Below, piece by piece: positions 12,827 through 24,260 of a DNA stretch of 64,000 nt. The notes under the pieces are model-generated. The model was not told where the DNA came from. It saw only the letters and a program-made list of their open reading frames with translations, and made no database searches. The translations under genes and the position numbers were made by a program. Source of the DNA: Erinaceus europaeus (taxonomy: Eukaryota > Chordata > Mammalia > Eulipotyphla > Erinaceidae); the NCBI RefSeq assembly GCF_950295315.1, contig NC_080172.1, forward strand, positions 80,247,118 through 80,311,117, in the 5' to 3' direction. Within the stretch, counting starts at the first letter, position 1, and each line of letters starts with the position of its first letter.

Positions 12827-13337
12827 CATTTTTTTCTTTGCTTCCAGGGTTATCAGTGGGCTCAGTGCCAGCAGTTCCACTGCTCCTGGTGGCCATTTTT
12901 CCTCTCCTCTCCACTCCTCTCCTCTCCTCTCCTCTCCTCTCCTCTCCTCTCCTCTCCTCTCCTCTCCTCTCCTCTCCTCTCCTCTCCTCTCCCCTCCCCT
13001 CCCCTCCCCTCCCCTCCCCTCCCCTCCCCTCCCCTCCCCTCCCCTCCCCTCCCCTCCCCTCTCCTCTCCTCTCCCCTCCTCTCCCCTCCTCTCCCCTCCT
13101 CTCCCCTCCTCTCCTCTCCCCTTTCTTTCTTTTTTTTTTGGATAGGACAGAGAGAAATTGAGAGGGGAGGGGAAGACAGAGAGGAAGAGAGCGAGACACA
13201 TGTAGATTTTCTTCACTGCATGTTAAGTGACCCCATTGTAGGTGGGGAGCCAGTGAATCCAACTGGGCTCCACGTGCAAGTCCTTGAGCTTCATACTACG
13301 TGCTTAACCCATTGTGCCACCACCTGACCCCCCCCCA
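12827..13337 (-). mobile_element. SINE carrying a large pentanucleotide expansion
   Basis: The ends are a normal long-type SINE: the complement of the 3' body (CTTCCAGGGTTATCAGTGGG) at the left and the GGATAGGACAGAGAGAAATTG to head portion at 13139-13337. The middle is replaced by about 230 bp of CTCCT/CCCCT repeat. Flanks CCTATCATTTTT and CCCATCATATTTTT may be a decayed duplication. Confidence 0.85.
12898..13128 (+). repeat. (CTCCT)n and (CCCCT)n array
   Basis: A pentanucleotide array of CTCCT units surrounds a core of CCCCT units at about 12990-13060, then mixed CTCCCCTCCT units. The strand is wholly pyrimidine, so all frames are open and make long false ORFs on both strands. Confidence 0.97.
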
Positions 13338-15135
13338 GTCCCATCATATTTTTAAAACATGTTTTCTTTTAGAGAAAATGTTGCTTATGTAATTTGCTTA
13401 TGTTGGATCTGAAGAGAAGGCCTTTCACAGTTTCAGAACTTAAAGTTTACACAAGAGTCTTTGAATAATGACTTAAATAAGTAAACATATGTCACAAACC
13501 CCAAAAGAAATAATCAGAAGTCTGGCAGAACAATGAATACAGACTGATCCCAATTTCTTTGCACATTAGTTTTCATGTATAAAACTCATACTGATTATTA
13601 TCAGGCTATCTGGCTCTTTAAACATTAAACCTTACTGTCTAGATAACTCATAATTATCTAGACGGTATGAGATATAAGCTAAATATATTTACATAAAAGG
13701 TGTGATACTTAACAGTAAATGACTCAAGGTATGTACACATATTTTATAATTTCAACAGCAGCACTTAAAACAGTATGTTTCCCTTGAAGGCATTCTATTA
13801 TATATCATATGCCACCTACCTGAAAAATTTTCAGTCATAAAATGATTGATTATTTAAATGTCTAGTAACAATGAAAATCCTTAACTTTGAGTCTGAAGAG
13901 TGTTCAATTGAGACCTCAAGGCTTCCAAACCTTGCTTCTGTTTGGGTGTTGTTATTTTATGTATCTACAATTTATTCAACTTTATACATAAAACATATGT
14001 GCAATTTTAATAGTTGTATATGATGCAAAATTTGAACATTTAGGAAATGTTACACCACATTAAGTTTAACCCTCATTTACGTCTTGGATGATAGATGCAA
14101 GAATTCCAACTGAGGCGATTTTATGAACCAGTTAAATGATTTGTATTCAGAACAGCATTAAAAGTTCCTATGACAAAGTGTACTTGAACAAAAATTCCCT
14201 GCTTGTGACATATCCTTTACAAGTAATGTGTTTTCATTTTTCACATGTTGCATCTCATTTATTCTATGCAGGCACACATACTTAAATCTGCAAGACAGCA
14301 CAAGCATCCAATACCTTTGAAATAATAAATCACTTTGTGCAGATGTTTTCACCCACTGCAAGGCTGCTGTTCATTAATCAAACATTATCAGTTTCTATCA
14401 GTGCCCAGTGTTAAACAGAAAAGACGCTTCATTTTGATTTCTGACTTTCATTCACTGGTTAGTCCCTGACCCCACAGCACTTAACTGCTTCCATTTTAGA
14501 AAAGTGAAATCTCCTGTGGTGCAGCTGATTTTACAGAAAAAAAACATCTCCAATGATATTATCTATTTTGAGTTCAATATTATATCGAATGTATCAAAGG
14601 TTCTGAGGTACATATTCCTCAAAATTTGGCTTAAACTATTTAAATCATTTCAGAAGACAATGAAGGGTAATTGGTCTACTTAGAATAATTCTTAAGGCTA
14701 CATAATGAGGTTGGAATGAAGTTAAAGACAACTGTAAAAATCTCTCTCAATTTTTTAACCATCTCTAAGGAAATGTATTACAGAAAATGGACCAACTTGT
14801 AATACAAGTTATGTCATAAGATCTTATGGAACATGAGTCATCAGAGACAGCCTATAATATCCTCACACCTAAAGAGAAAGTAACTGATTTAAATGGCAAT
14901 TTTTTTAGTGCCTTAAGAAATAGCCTAATCATACAGATACTGCAAAAAGAATTTTAGCAGTCATTTTCATTTTCGCTTCAAAAACAGTCTCACATTACTC
15001 ATCCTGTTTGACTAATAAACCCTGGCCAATAAAAACTCAAAGTTAAGAATCAACTTCAAAACTTGATTTTACAATGAAATAATGAAATGGCCAGGCAATT
15101 AAACATAAAGGAAATGTTTTACAAATATTTCATCT
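13338..15135. other. Unique intron sequence
   Basis: No gene, L1 or clear SINE is recognised in about 1.8 kb. Confidence 0.5.
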
Positions 15136-15207
15136 AAGTGCTGTTAACTTATGTTATGAGTAGTTTTTCACAAGTGCTATTAACTTATGTTATGAGTGGT
15201 TTTTCAC
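15136..15207 (+). repeat. 36-bp tandem duplication
   Basis: Two adjacent 36-bp units, each starting AAGTGCT and ending GTTTTTCAC, differ at two positions. This is a simple local duplication just left of a SINE insertion. Confidence 0.9.
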
Positions 15208-15250
15208 AAGCCCTGTCCCATTAAAGTATGACGTAGAAGTTACATATGCC

Positions 15251-15596
15251 TGGAGGTCGGTTGGTAGTGCAGTGGGTTAAGCACACATGGAGTGAAATGC
15301 AAGGACCAGTATAAGGAATCTGGTTTGAGCCCTTGCTCCCCACCTGCAGGGGGAGTTCCTTCACAAGTGGTAAAGAAAGTCTGCAGGTGTTAGTCTTTCT
15401 CTCCTCCTCTCTGTCATCCCCCTTCCTTTGATTTCTCTATTCTGTCCAGCAACAATGACAGCAATGACAACAATAATAACCACAATAACAATGATAAACA
15501 ACAAGGGCAACAAAAGGCAAAAATAGCCTCCAGGAGCAGAGGATTCGTAGTGCACGCACCAAGCCCCAGCAATAAACCTGGAGACAAAAAAAAAAA
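15251..15596 (+). mobile_element. tRNA-derived SINE, long type, with target duplication
   Basis: GGAGGTCGGTTGGTAGTGC head, CCCACCTGCAGGGGGAG core, AACAACAAGGGCAACAAAAG, GCCTCCAGGAGCAGAGGATT and an A12 tail. The flanks AAGTTACATATGCC (15237-15250) and AAGTTATATATATGCC (15597-15612) match apart from a short indel. Confidence 0.9.
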
Positions 15597-16112
15597 AGTT
15601 ATATATATGCCCTCCTCCAAAAATGTATTTTAAAAAAATGTGGATTTTTACAAAGCTATTTTTGAAATCAAGATCTGAGGAACTTAAAGTCAATAAAAAA
15701 ATTTACATGAAAAAAATGAAATGCTACATGTTATACCATGATTTCACTCAGGTCCCAACTAACTTTACAAAACATTAATCTGAGGGAAAAGGGGAGTGGA
15801 ACAGTATCATTGAAATTTCTGGCCTGATAATTGCTAAGCATGAAGGCCTAAGGCAGTACCATGATAACAAAAAATGCATCAATTCAGATGCTTTTCTACA
15901 GCCTTTGGGATAAATCCAAACACCATAGACATCTTAATTTCATCTATATGACCCATGACAATTTATTCATTCCATACTCTCATGCTCCATCTACTGTTAT
16001 TTACTTTCTCATCCTTCCACATGCATCTCAGGAATATGATATACCACAGTTGTCACAGATTTCATGTTTCTTCAAGTCTCTAGTTATCTAGTTATGGTGG
16101 ACATCATCTTAT

Positions 16113-16168
16113 CTTCCATTAATAGATTTGTTACCACTCGCTTCCATTAATAGATTTGTTACCACTCG
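16113..16168 (+). repeat. Perfect 28-bp tandem duplication
   Basis: The 28-bp unit beginning CTTCCATTAATAG and ending ACCACTCG occurs twice in a row with no mismatch, which suggests a recent event. Confidence 0.95.
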
Positions 16169-16324
16169 CTCACTACTTAAACTCTTACATTACCCATTTA
16201 AAATCAGCTCAAAAAAATCTAGATACCTTCTCTGCTCTTTCTTTGCTGATTACTACAGTAATTATTTGTTCTTCAAATATGAGTTTTGTTTGTTTGTTTT
16301 GCAGAGTGTAGAGAAATAAGTGAA

Positions 16325-17592
16325 TCCCCTGTGAGCAGTATGAAGTTCATAATGAAACAGTGTCTACTTAGACTTAAATACCCTCCCCACCTATTTCCTA
16401 TTATACTTTCCTCACTCCCAAGTTATCCTTATCAAAGCAAGGACTGCAAAAGTTGAATAAGGTCAACAGACTGGCATACTTTAACGATGACTCTTTAGTC
16501 ACTATCAGGCCACCCCATGAGCTGGGGCGCTAGTCGGAAGTCCTGAGATTCTGATACAAACATGAGGGGCCTAGAGCTCGAATAAATCCCTCTCTCCAGT
16601 GTTACTGATCATCTCTATCAGGAATAATAAAACAGACCCCTTTGTGGCCCCCACAGGACCTAGCCCTCAACTTGGATCAACAATGATAGAGAATGTTCAA
16701 TCCTCAGAAGAGAGACTGGACAACATACTCTATGCTACACCAAAGGAAGATGGGTCTGGGTCGATATTGGGGCAGTTTGGAATGTTCCTACTGATGACCA
16801 CAGAATGTGAGCTCAGATCTACAGGGAAGCAGAGGTCACATAGGCTCCTAAGCTGAATATGGGCCCCAAATCACATCAAATTGATGGGGTTTACAGTCAA
16901 CAGTATTTTATACATCTTTCCCATATTTGGGAGCTACTCTCTTCCCTGATCCAGCTTTCTGGTCCTTTTTCCAGCCATGACATCATCTCCCTGGACAATA
17001 ACTTGGATCCACCTGCATATCAGATTTCAGGCTCGGGGAAAAAACAAACAAACAAACAAACAAAAAACCTAGTATACCTACAGGCCCTTTGGAATATAAC
17101 TGAAATAGCCCTACTAGCTAGCTACAAAACGGAGACCCCACCCCCACCCCCAACTCTTCATTTGCACTACTCCAGCCTTTAGGTTCATGATTAGTCAACA
17201 ACTGATTTGGCTTTCTATGTTAACTCTCTTTTCAGTCACCAGGTTCCAGATGCTACCATAATGCCACCCAGACTTCGCTGGACAGACAACCCCACCAATG
17301 TGTCCTGGAGCTCCAATCCCCCAGAGCCCTTACCCACTAGGGAAAGAGAGAAGCAGGCTGGGAGTATGGATCGACCTGTCAATGCCCATGTTCAGCAGGG
17401 AAGCAATTACAGAAGCCCAACCTTCTGCCTTCTGCATCCCACAATGACCCTGGGTCCATACTCCCAGAGGGTTAAAGAATAGAAAAGCTATGGGGGGAGG
17501 GGATGGAATATGGAGTTCTATTGGTGGGATCAGTGTGGAGTTGTATCCCTCTTATCCTATGGTTTTGTCAGTGTTTCTGCTTTATAAGTAAA
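16325..17592 (+). mobile_element. L1 3'UTR, 5'-truncated, long (type I)
   Basis: About 1.27 kb of hedgehog-type L1 3'UTR. The right part (GTTCCAGATGCTACCATAATG ... CTTATCCTATGGTTTTGTC) is shared with all young L1 ends here. The left roughly 800 bp (16325-17150) is absent from the copies at 33-35 kb and 51-52 kb but present, inverted, at 57-58 kb. The site CTCTCTTTTCAG ending at 17235 resembles a splice acceptor. Open frames (85, 107 and 91 aa) are incidental. Confidence 0.85.
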
Positions 17593-17779
17593 TTACAAAA
17601 ACCAATGTCTAGTATAGTAATAATTTTTGAAAATATAATATATAATTGAATAAAATAATAGAAAAGAGTAGACATTATCTTTAGAATTTATCATTTCAAG
17701 TTTATTTGTACCTTGACATTTGTTTGGCTCTTTTCCTTAATTTAATATTCATTTTTTTATTTTACTAAAACATTCTTTG

Positions 17780-18160
17780 TATATTTTACTAGCACAGCTC
17801 TGGTTTATGGTACAGGAAATTAACCTGGGACTTTGGAACCTCAGGCATGAAAGTCTTTCTGCATAATAATTATACAAAAAAGAGAAGCAACAGTAGGGTC
17901 CAGGCTCAAAGCCTGGTTCACTCATGGTAAACCACTATGTTATCCAAGTGAGCTACTATTTATATATAATTTAACAAGGTTCGCTTGCTAATTTTCATGA
18001 GCTAGGAAGAGAGAAAGAGGTACTAAAGCACTGTTTCTAACACATGGTGATACAAAAGGATTGAACCTGGACTTTTAGAGCCTCAAGTGTGCAATTAAAG
18101 TGTTCTACTACAATGTAGTCTCCTCAGTCCTACAAAAGACACCTGAGCATATGTGTTTCC
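17780..18160 (-). mobile_element. Two old SINE fragments, minus strand
   Basis: 17800-17880 (TCTGGTTTATGGTACAGG, CATAATAATTATAC) and about 18000-18130 (TGAACCTGGACTTTTAGAGCC) resemble complements of the old tRNA-like SINE head. They are heavily diverged. Confidence 0.55.
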
Positions 18161-18164
18161 TAAG

Positions 18165-19710
18165 ACCAAAAAAAAAAAAAAAACTCAACTAGTTTTATAT
18201 TGAGGTATTTTGAAAAGAAACAAGCCTTATGTGATACCACAATGAAGTCATACATAGATCAGAACTTGTAAATTACTACATACCTTTTTCACAAAATAGT
18301 ATCTTTTTCCTCAAAGGCTAAGGCTTGGTCTCTTTGATGCTTAGCTTCACTACCCTGTTAAGCCTCAAACAGACCAAGACCCATTTGTGACTTCTGTTTT
18401 CAACTTTCAGAAGATGATTTTTATGAGTCCCTTTTAATGTTGCCTGCTTGAACACATGTTCAAGAGCTATTTCCTCATAGTTTTGTTTTATTTCTGTTTA
18501 AACAGTTGATTTCTAAAATTTAGCTCGCTGAGGAAAGTGAAATTTGGGGGGTTTAACATAAATTAAAATCTTAGAAACACTCTTTTCATAACAGAAGCAG
18601 TCAAATAGGCATAACACACATGCATGCAAAAGCACAATGTGTAGGCGTCCTTACCACCAGCCCTGAAAGAAATAAAACCTTGAACATTTGCAGATTCAAT
18701 ATAAATTGAATGAACTTCGCCATCTTTTGTTGGAAACCAATTTACAGAAATATTATGTTTCATATTCATTTAGCTATCATCATTTGGGGGGAAGAAAGGA
18801 GCTGAAAAAATGTCACCATGCCTAACAAACTCAAAATAAGGGCCTTCTTGAATTTTTCATGAAAAACAAGCATGATATGGTATTTTTCTTCTATAAGAAT
18901 GAAAAACAAATTTTCCCTACCAAAGGAACTATAGCACCATCAGAAACCTTACAAGTTAATGTCAATAATATATTCCAGTTAAAAACATATTAAGTAATGA
19001 AAATATCACCAATTAATAGTATTACAAATTATTTTTGGACCATTCTCCAGATCACTGAACTGCAAAGACTGGCTTAATTCTGACTAACTTTAAAAATATA
19101 CATAACTTACAATTTTAAATTTCACATGAATATTAACAAAAAAAATTGGGAGTCTAATTAATGGTTAAAATCTCTGTATAGGATCATATACAAATAAAAA
19201 GTTATTCAGTAGTTTGTGTCCATATAATTCTTTTAGATTTAATTTATAGCAATTCCTATATATTGCATCAAACCACAAAAACAAGATCAAGACAATATTT
19301 GTTTGGTTATACCAGAATTCAATTTTTGTAAATGCTCTATTAAGCATTTTAATTAGTTATTAAGCTTACTTTTAGTTTTATAAATTAATCTTCTCTACAT
19401 ATCTAAATATACATTTCCTAATGAGCTTTAATAGTCAAAAAGATAAACATGAAAAAATGCTTAGAAGCCAATTATAGAAATGATCATATGTAATCTGCAA
19501 AAGCTAATAAAAGCATATAATTTCAGTAGTGCCAGTGCTGAGACAATATTGCTTTATTTCGCTAGGAATAATAATTTTGAACAATGTGCTATCTAGAGAA
19601 AGATTAGTACAGTATCAGAAGTTCTACACTCAGGGAATGCAGAGGTAAAAGAGTATATAATTCTAACACCTTTAACTAAGAGGTTGTTTATGTTCCAGCG
19701 TTTCATTAGG
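18165..19710. other. Unique intron sequence
   Basis: No recognisable gene or mobile element. Confidence 0.5.
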
Positions 19711-19722
19711 TCTCCTGATTTT

Positions 19723-20018
19723 TTATATGTATTTATTTTGCCTCCAGGGTTATCGCTGGGGCTCGGTGGCTACACTAGGAATACACTGCTTCGGGTGGCC
19801 ATTTTTTCCCCGTTTTTCCCCCCAATATATTTTAATTGGATGGGAGAGGGGAGGGAAAGATAGAGAGAAAGAGAAGGGCACCTGCTGATCTGCTTCAGCA
19901 CTTGTGAAGCAACCCACCCCGGTAGACGAAGAGCTGGAGGCTGGACTCGGGATCCTGTGTGGGTCTTTGGGTTTTGTACTATGTGTGCTTAACCTGGTGC
20001 GCCAATGCCCTACTCTCC
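19723..20018 (-). mobile_element. tRNA-derived SINE, long type, with target duplication
   Basis: GCCTCCAGGGTTATCGCTGGGG 3' body complement, ATTGGATGGGAGAGG, AGCACTTGTGAAGC, and a head complement ending AACCTGGTGCGCCAATG. The flanks TCTCCTGATTTT (19711-19722) and TCTCCTGGTTTT (20020-20031) differ at one base. Confidence 0.85.
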
Positions 20019-20243
20019 ATCTCCTGGTTTTAAATTAAGGAAAAACATCTAAGCATTTAAACCCAAATAACAATTATTCAATTCATCCACTGGCAAAGTT
20101 CAAGCTCTAGCCATTTCTGATCTGCACTATAAAACAGCTGATCAGCTAATGTTAACATATTCAGTCTTACCTCAAATCCATACCCTTACCAAAAATGTGC
20201 TCCATAAAACTTTCCAACCAATTTTATAGAATAGCATTCCAGA

Positions 20244-20494
20244 CAGTCAGGCTGGGAGTACGGATCGACCTGCCAAAGCCCATGTTCAGCGGGGAAGCAA
20301 TTACAGAAGCCAGACCTTCCACCTTCTGCACCCCATAATAACCTTGGGTCCACACTCCCAGACGGTTAAAGAATAGGGAAGCTATCAGGGGAGGGGAGGG
20401 GTTGGGATACGGAGTTCTGGTGGTGGGAACTGTGTGGAGTTGTACCCCTCTTATCCTATGGTTTTGTCAGTGTATCCCTTAAAAAGAAAAAAAA
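20244..20494 (+). mobile_element. L1 3' end, 251 bp, with perfect target duplication
   Basis: A 5'-truncated L1 3'UTR (CAGGCTGGGAGTACGGATCG to TTATCCTATGGTTTTGTC) plus an A-rich tail. The 16-bp flanks AGAATAGCATTCCAGA at 20228-20243 and 20495-20510 are identical, so both ends are certain. Confidence 0.95.
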
Positions 20495-20939
20495 AGAATA
20501 GCATTCCAGAGTCCTTCCGTCATAAGTAGATGTTTCTTTAGCCTGTTTCTTGCATAACTTAGCACCTTAGATCAGCAACCTAAGAACCATATACCAGCAT
20601 CACTAACCTACTTATACCATGCTAGTTCACTGAAAAACTGATGTCTTGAGCCCTTTGACATAAATAACTCCCTCTCCAACTTCTATTTTTTGTAACTCCT
20701 ATAAAAACTATATACATATTCACACACATAATAAATCTGCTTTTTTTTTTTTTTTAAACAAGAATACTGGCTCAACCCTGGCTCTTGGTGCGGGGAATCA
20801 AACTTTGGACTATGTACCTAAACTCCCCCTAATTCCTAATCACCATTTCAAATTAATAAAGATACCACCATCTCTAGAGTAAACCTTCCATGATTTCCTT
20901 TGCCACGTTTTCACACTTAATTTCTTCTTTACTTCCTTC

Positions 20940-21120
20940 TTCTGTTTTTTGTTTGTTTATTTATTTGTTTGTTTTTGATAGAGACCTAAGTGAAGGCAGA
21001 GGAGAAGACCACTGCACTGAAACTTCTTTCAATGTTGTGGGAACCAGTGCTTGATTCTGGGTCATGCACATGGCAAAGTAGCTTGAGCTATCCCAGTGAT
21101 TTAATTTACTGGCCCTACAT
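20940..21120 (-). mobile_element. Old SINE, minus strand
   Basis: (TTTG)n tail, TTTGATAGAGACC, then AACTTCTTTCAATGTTGTGG and GGGTCATGCACATGGCAAAG match complements of worn SINE copies elsewhere in the window. Confidence 0.6.
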
Positions 21121-21409
21121 TTAATTTCACATGGTCATGTATAGCATCAGACTCCTCCCCTGCCTCCCCTAAAACTATAGGCATCTTTCTGATACTCCAC
21201 AGATTATATTTACTGTTTGATTAAAGCCATGCCTTTGGCTTCTTTTTAGCTCAATGCCTGTAGTGGCTTCCATTTAGCAATTCATTTTTTTTTTTTTTTT
21301 GCAGAACAATATTCCATTGAGACAATATGCTGTAATTTGTCTCACTTTCTTCTGTTGGTATTAACTTTTTCTTCTAGTTTTTCAGCTAGTATGTTTAAGA
21401 TTTGTGATA

Positions 21410-21590
21410 GAAATCCAGAAAGCTCATTTGTGAGAGTGCAAATGCTTTGTCAGACACAAGGCCCAGCTTTAAGGCCAGCACCCACCACACTGAAAGAATC
21501 TTAGTTGCAGTGTTGTCTGTGTGTCTCTGTCTGTCTCCCTCCCTCTCCCTCCCCCCTCTTTCTCTCTCTCAACAGCAATAACAAAATGTC
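21410..21590 (+). mobile_element. Old SINE with CT-rich tail
   Basis: A decayed head (CTTTGTCAGACACAAGGCCC) is followed by TCCCTCCCTCTCCCTCCCCC and a CT run. Confidence 0.5.
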
Positions 21591-21734
21591 ATCCCTAAGT
21601 ATTGAAACCCTAGTGAAGATAAAACAAGATCTCTATATTATACAATACACCACATATATTGAACTATTGCTCTTTAGTATTTGGCTAGTTAAGTTGTTGA
21701 TAAAATTTGAAGTCTTTTTCTATTACTGAGGTTT

Positions 21735-22620
21735 TAGCATAAAGCAAGATTCAAAATCAATACTCATAAACCTACGGCTTTTCTATACACAAATAATGAA
21801 TCAAAGGAAAAGGAACTTAAGGAAGCAAACTTATTTACAATTAAATCCAAAAAGATAAAGTACATGTGAATAAATGTAACAAAAGAGGTAAAAGGTCTTT
21901 TCAATGAAAACTATGGGACATCATTAAAAGAAATAAAGGATGACCTAAAGAAATGGAAGAACATTCCCTGATTATGGACTGGAAAATGAAATCTCATTAA
22001 AACTAACCTTCCAAAACCAACATATAGATCCTATGAAATCTCTATAAAATCCCAATGACATATTTCATTGAAAATAAAGTTGAATAACATATCTAAAAAT
22101 TCATGTGGAACTTTAAAAAAACACAAATAAAAAACACTCTTGAAGAAAAATGGAGGTATCACAATTACCAACTTCAGTTTATACTACAAAGCAATAATAA
22201 TTATGGTACAGAGACAAAAATGGACACCTGGACCTGTTGAATAGGATAGAGAGTCCAAAACTAAACACACACGTAAAGGCATCTAGTATATGACAAAAAC
22301 ACCGAAATTGCCCCATGGGGAAAAGAAGGTCTCATCAGCAAATAGTGCTGCGAGAACTGGAGAGCCACATGTACAAAATGATGCAGATGACCTCTCCAAC
22401 ATATCCCAGAACCTCTCTTCACTAGAACCCTACTCTTTTAGGAAAAGGTAAAGATAGGTTAGGGGTAGAATCGACCAGCCAACATCCCTGTCTAGCAAAC
22501 AAACAATTGCATAAGCCAGAACTTCTTTCTTTTGAACCTCCAAATGAAATTTGTTCCATATTCCCAGAAGGGGGATTATAGGGGAAGATAACCAGAAGTG
22601 TTAGAACCCCAAATCCACTG
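21735..22620 (+). mobile_element. L1 ORF2 fragment fused to distal 3'UTR
   Basis: 21735-22370 is decayed L1 ORF2 coding sequence with many stops; GACCTAAAGAAATGGAAGAAC corresponds to the conserved DLKKWKN segment. At about 22370-22390 it passes directly into diverged distal L1 3'UTR (CTTCACTAGAACCC, then TCGACCAGCCAAC and AAACAATTGCATAAGCCAG). About 1.5 kb or more of the L1 map between these parts is missing. Confidence 0.7.
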
Positions 22621-22795
22621 AGACCCAGAACTTTTATGACCAGGAGTCTTTGTTTTCTCCCATCATAAAAGGGAAGAGATTTAAAACAACATTTGAGGAA
22701 GTCAGGCCCTGTATCCCTTACCTGGGAGGGAAGAGTATAAAGGAATGACACCTGGAAGGTGTAATTGGTGCAGGTTTGGCTTAGAAATAATGTGA

Positions 22796-23050
22796 GTGGG
22801 GGGTGGGGGGGGTGGCACACCGGTTGAATGCACATGTTACAGTGAGCAAGTACCCAGGTTTGAGCCTCTAGTCCCCACCTGCAGAGGGAAAGCTTTGCAA
22901 GTGATGAAGCAGTGCTTAGGAAAGTCTCTCCCTCTCCCTCTCCCCCTCTCCCTCCCCCCTTTCCTCCCTGCCTCTATCCATCTATCTATCTCCCCCTTGC
23001 CTCCCAATTTCTGGCCGTCTCTATCCAATAAATAAATAAAGATTAAAAAA
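22796..23050 (+). mobile_element. tRNA-derived SINE, type 2
   Basis: GGTGGCACACCGGTTGAATGC head, GTTTGAGCC B-box region, CCACCTGCAGAGGGAAAGC core, long CT-rich stretch, and CTATCCAATAAATAAATAAAG end. Confidence 0.88.
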
Positions 23051-23099
23051 TGTGAAGGCAAGGTATCAGAAGTAAATAAAAGGATATAAGAGACCTTTA

Positions 23100-23325
23100 A
23101 GTATCCTGGTTCCAGCCCCCAGCTCCCCACCTGCATGGGAGTCGCTTCACAGGCTGTGAAGCAGGTCTGCAGGTGTCTCTCTTTCTCTCCCTCTCTCTGT
23201 CTTCCCCTCCTCTCTCCATTTCTCTCAGTCCTATCCAACAACAACAACAATAATAACTACAACAATAAAACAACAAGGACAACAAAAGGGAATAAATAAA
23301 TATATTAAATAAATAAATAAAATGA
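23100..23325 (+). mobile_element. SINE, 5'-truncated
   Basis: Starts within the B-box region (TCCTGGTTCCAGCCCCCAGC) without the first 70 or so bases of the head, then a normal core, CCTATCCAACAACAACAACA, AAAACAACAAGGACAACAAA and an AATAAATAAATA tail. Confidence 0.85.
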
Positions 23326-23383
23326 AACAGTCATGGGAAAAACATTCAGTGGAGTACTACTGAAAAGTTAAAAAAAAAAACCT

Positions 23384-24260
23384 ATAGATCAGATTTCAGG
23401 CTCGGGGAAAAAAAAAACAACAAAACTAGTATACCAACAGGCCCTTTGGAATATAACTAATATAGGCCTACTCCCTAGCTACAAAAAAGAGACCCTTGAA
23501 CTCATCTGCACTATTCCAGCCTTTGGGTTCATGATTAGTCAACAATTTCTTTGGCTTTATATGTTAACTCTCTTTTCATCCATCAGTTCCAGATGCTACC
23601 ATGATGCCAACCAGACAACCCTGGACAGACAACCCCACCAATGTGTCCTGGAGCCCCACTTCCCCAGAGCCCCACCCCACTAGTGAAAGAGACAGGCTGG
23701 GAGTATGGATTGACCTGTCAATGCCCATGTTCAGCAGGGAAGAAATTACAGAGGCAGAACTTCCACCTTCTGCATCCCATAATGACACTGGGTCCATACT
23801 CCCAGAGGGTTAAAGAATAGGAAAGTTACAGGGGAAGGGATGGGATCCAGAGTTCTGATAGTGGGAATTAGGTGTAGTTGTTCCATTCTTATCCTATGGT
23901 TTTGTCAATGTTTCCTTTTTTAAAAAATATTTATTTATATTCCCTTTTGTTGCCCTTGTTGCTTTATTGTTGTAGTTATTATTGTTTTTACTGATGTCAT
24001 TGTAGTTGGATAGGACAGAGAAATGAAGAGAGGAGAGGAGGGGAAGACAGAGAGGAGGAGAGAAAGATAGACACCTGCAGACCAGCTTCACTACTTGTGA
24101 AGTGACTCCCCTGCAGGTGGGGAGCTAGGGGCTCGAACCAGGATCCTTATAGTAGTCCTTGAGCTTTGCGTCACATGCACTTAACCCACTGTGCTACTGC
24201 CCGACTCCCCAACTTTTCCTTTTTATAAATAAAAAACTTAAAAATACATAAATAAAATAA
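23384..24260 (+). mobile_element. L1 3'UTR, split by a SINE in its tail
   Basis: 23384-23920 is a 5'-truncated L1 3'UTR beginning ATCAGATTTCAGGCTCGGGG and running to TTTTGTCAATGTTTCC. Its tail resumes after the inserted SINE at about 24213 (TTTTCCTTTTTATAAATAAA). It starts inside the intron-like 3'UTR segment. Confidence 0.85.
23921..24213 (-). mobile_element. SINE inserted in an L1 tail
   Basis: Minus-strand long-type SINE (ATTCCCTTTTGTTGCCCTTG to ACTGCCCGACTCCCC), about 290 bp. TTTCCTTTTT occurs at both edges (23911-23920 and 24215-24224), fitting a target duplication made within the L1 tail, so the SINE is younger than that L1. Confidence 0.85.

Noticed and set aside
12750..13262. Long overlapping ORFs (170, 140 and 107 aa) on both strands
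   Set aside because: They are translations of the CTCCT/CCCCT array and its SINE; a pure pyrimidine strand has no stop codons.
16599..17482. Run of three plus-strand ORFs (85, 107, 91 aa) resembling a small gene
   Set aside because: They fall in L1 3'UTR; equivalent frames appear in the copies at 57-58 kb and 25 kb.
22422..22835. Minus-strand ORF of 137 aa
   Set aside because: It lies across L1 3'UTR sequence and a SINE edge, with no family features or splice support.
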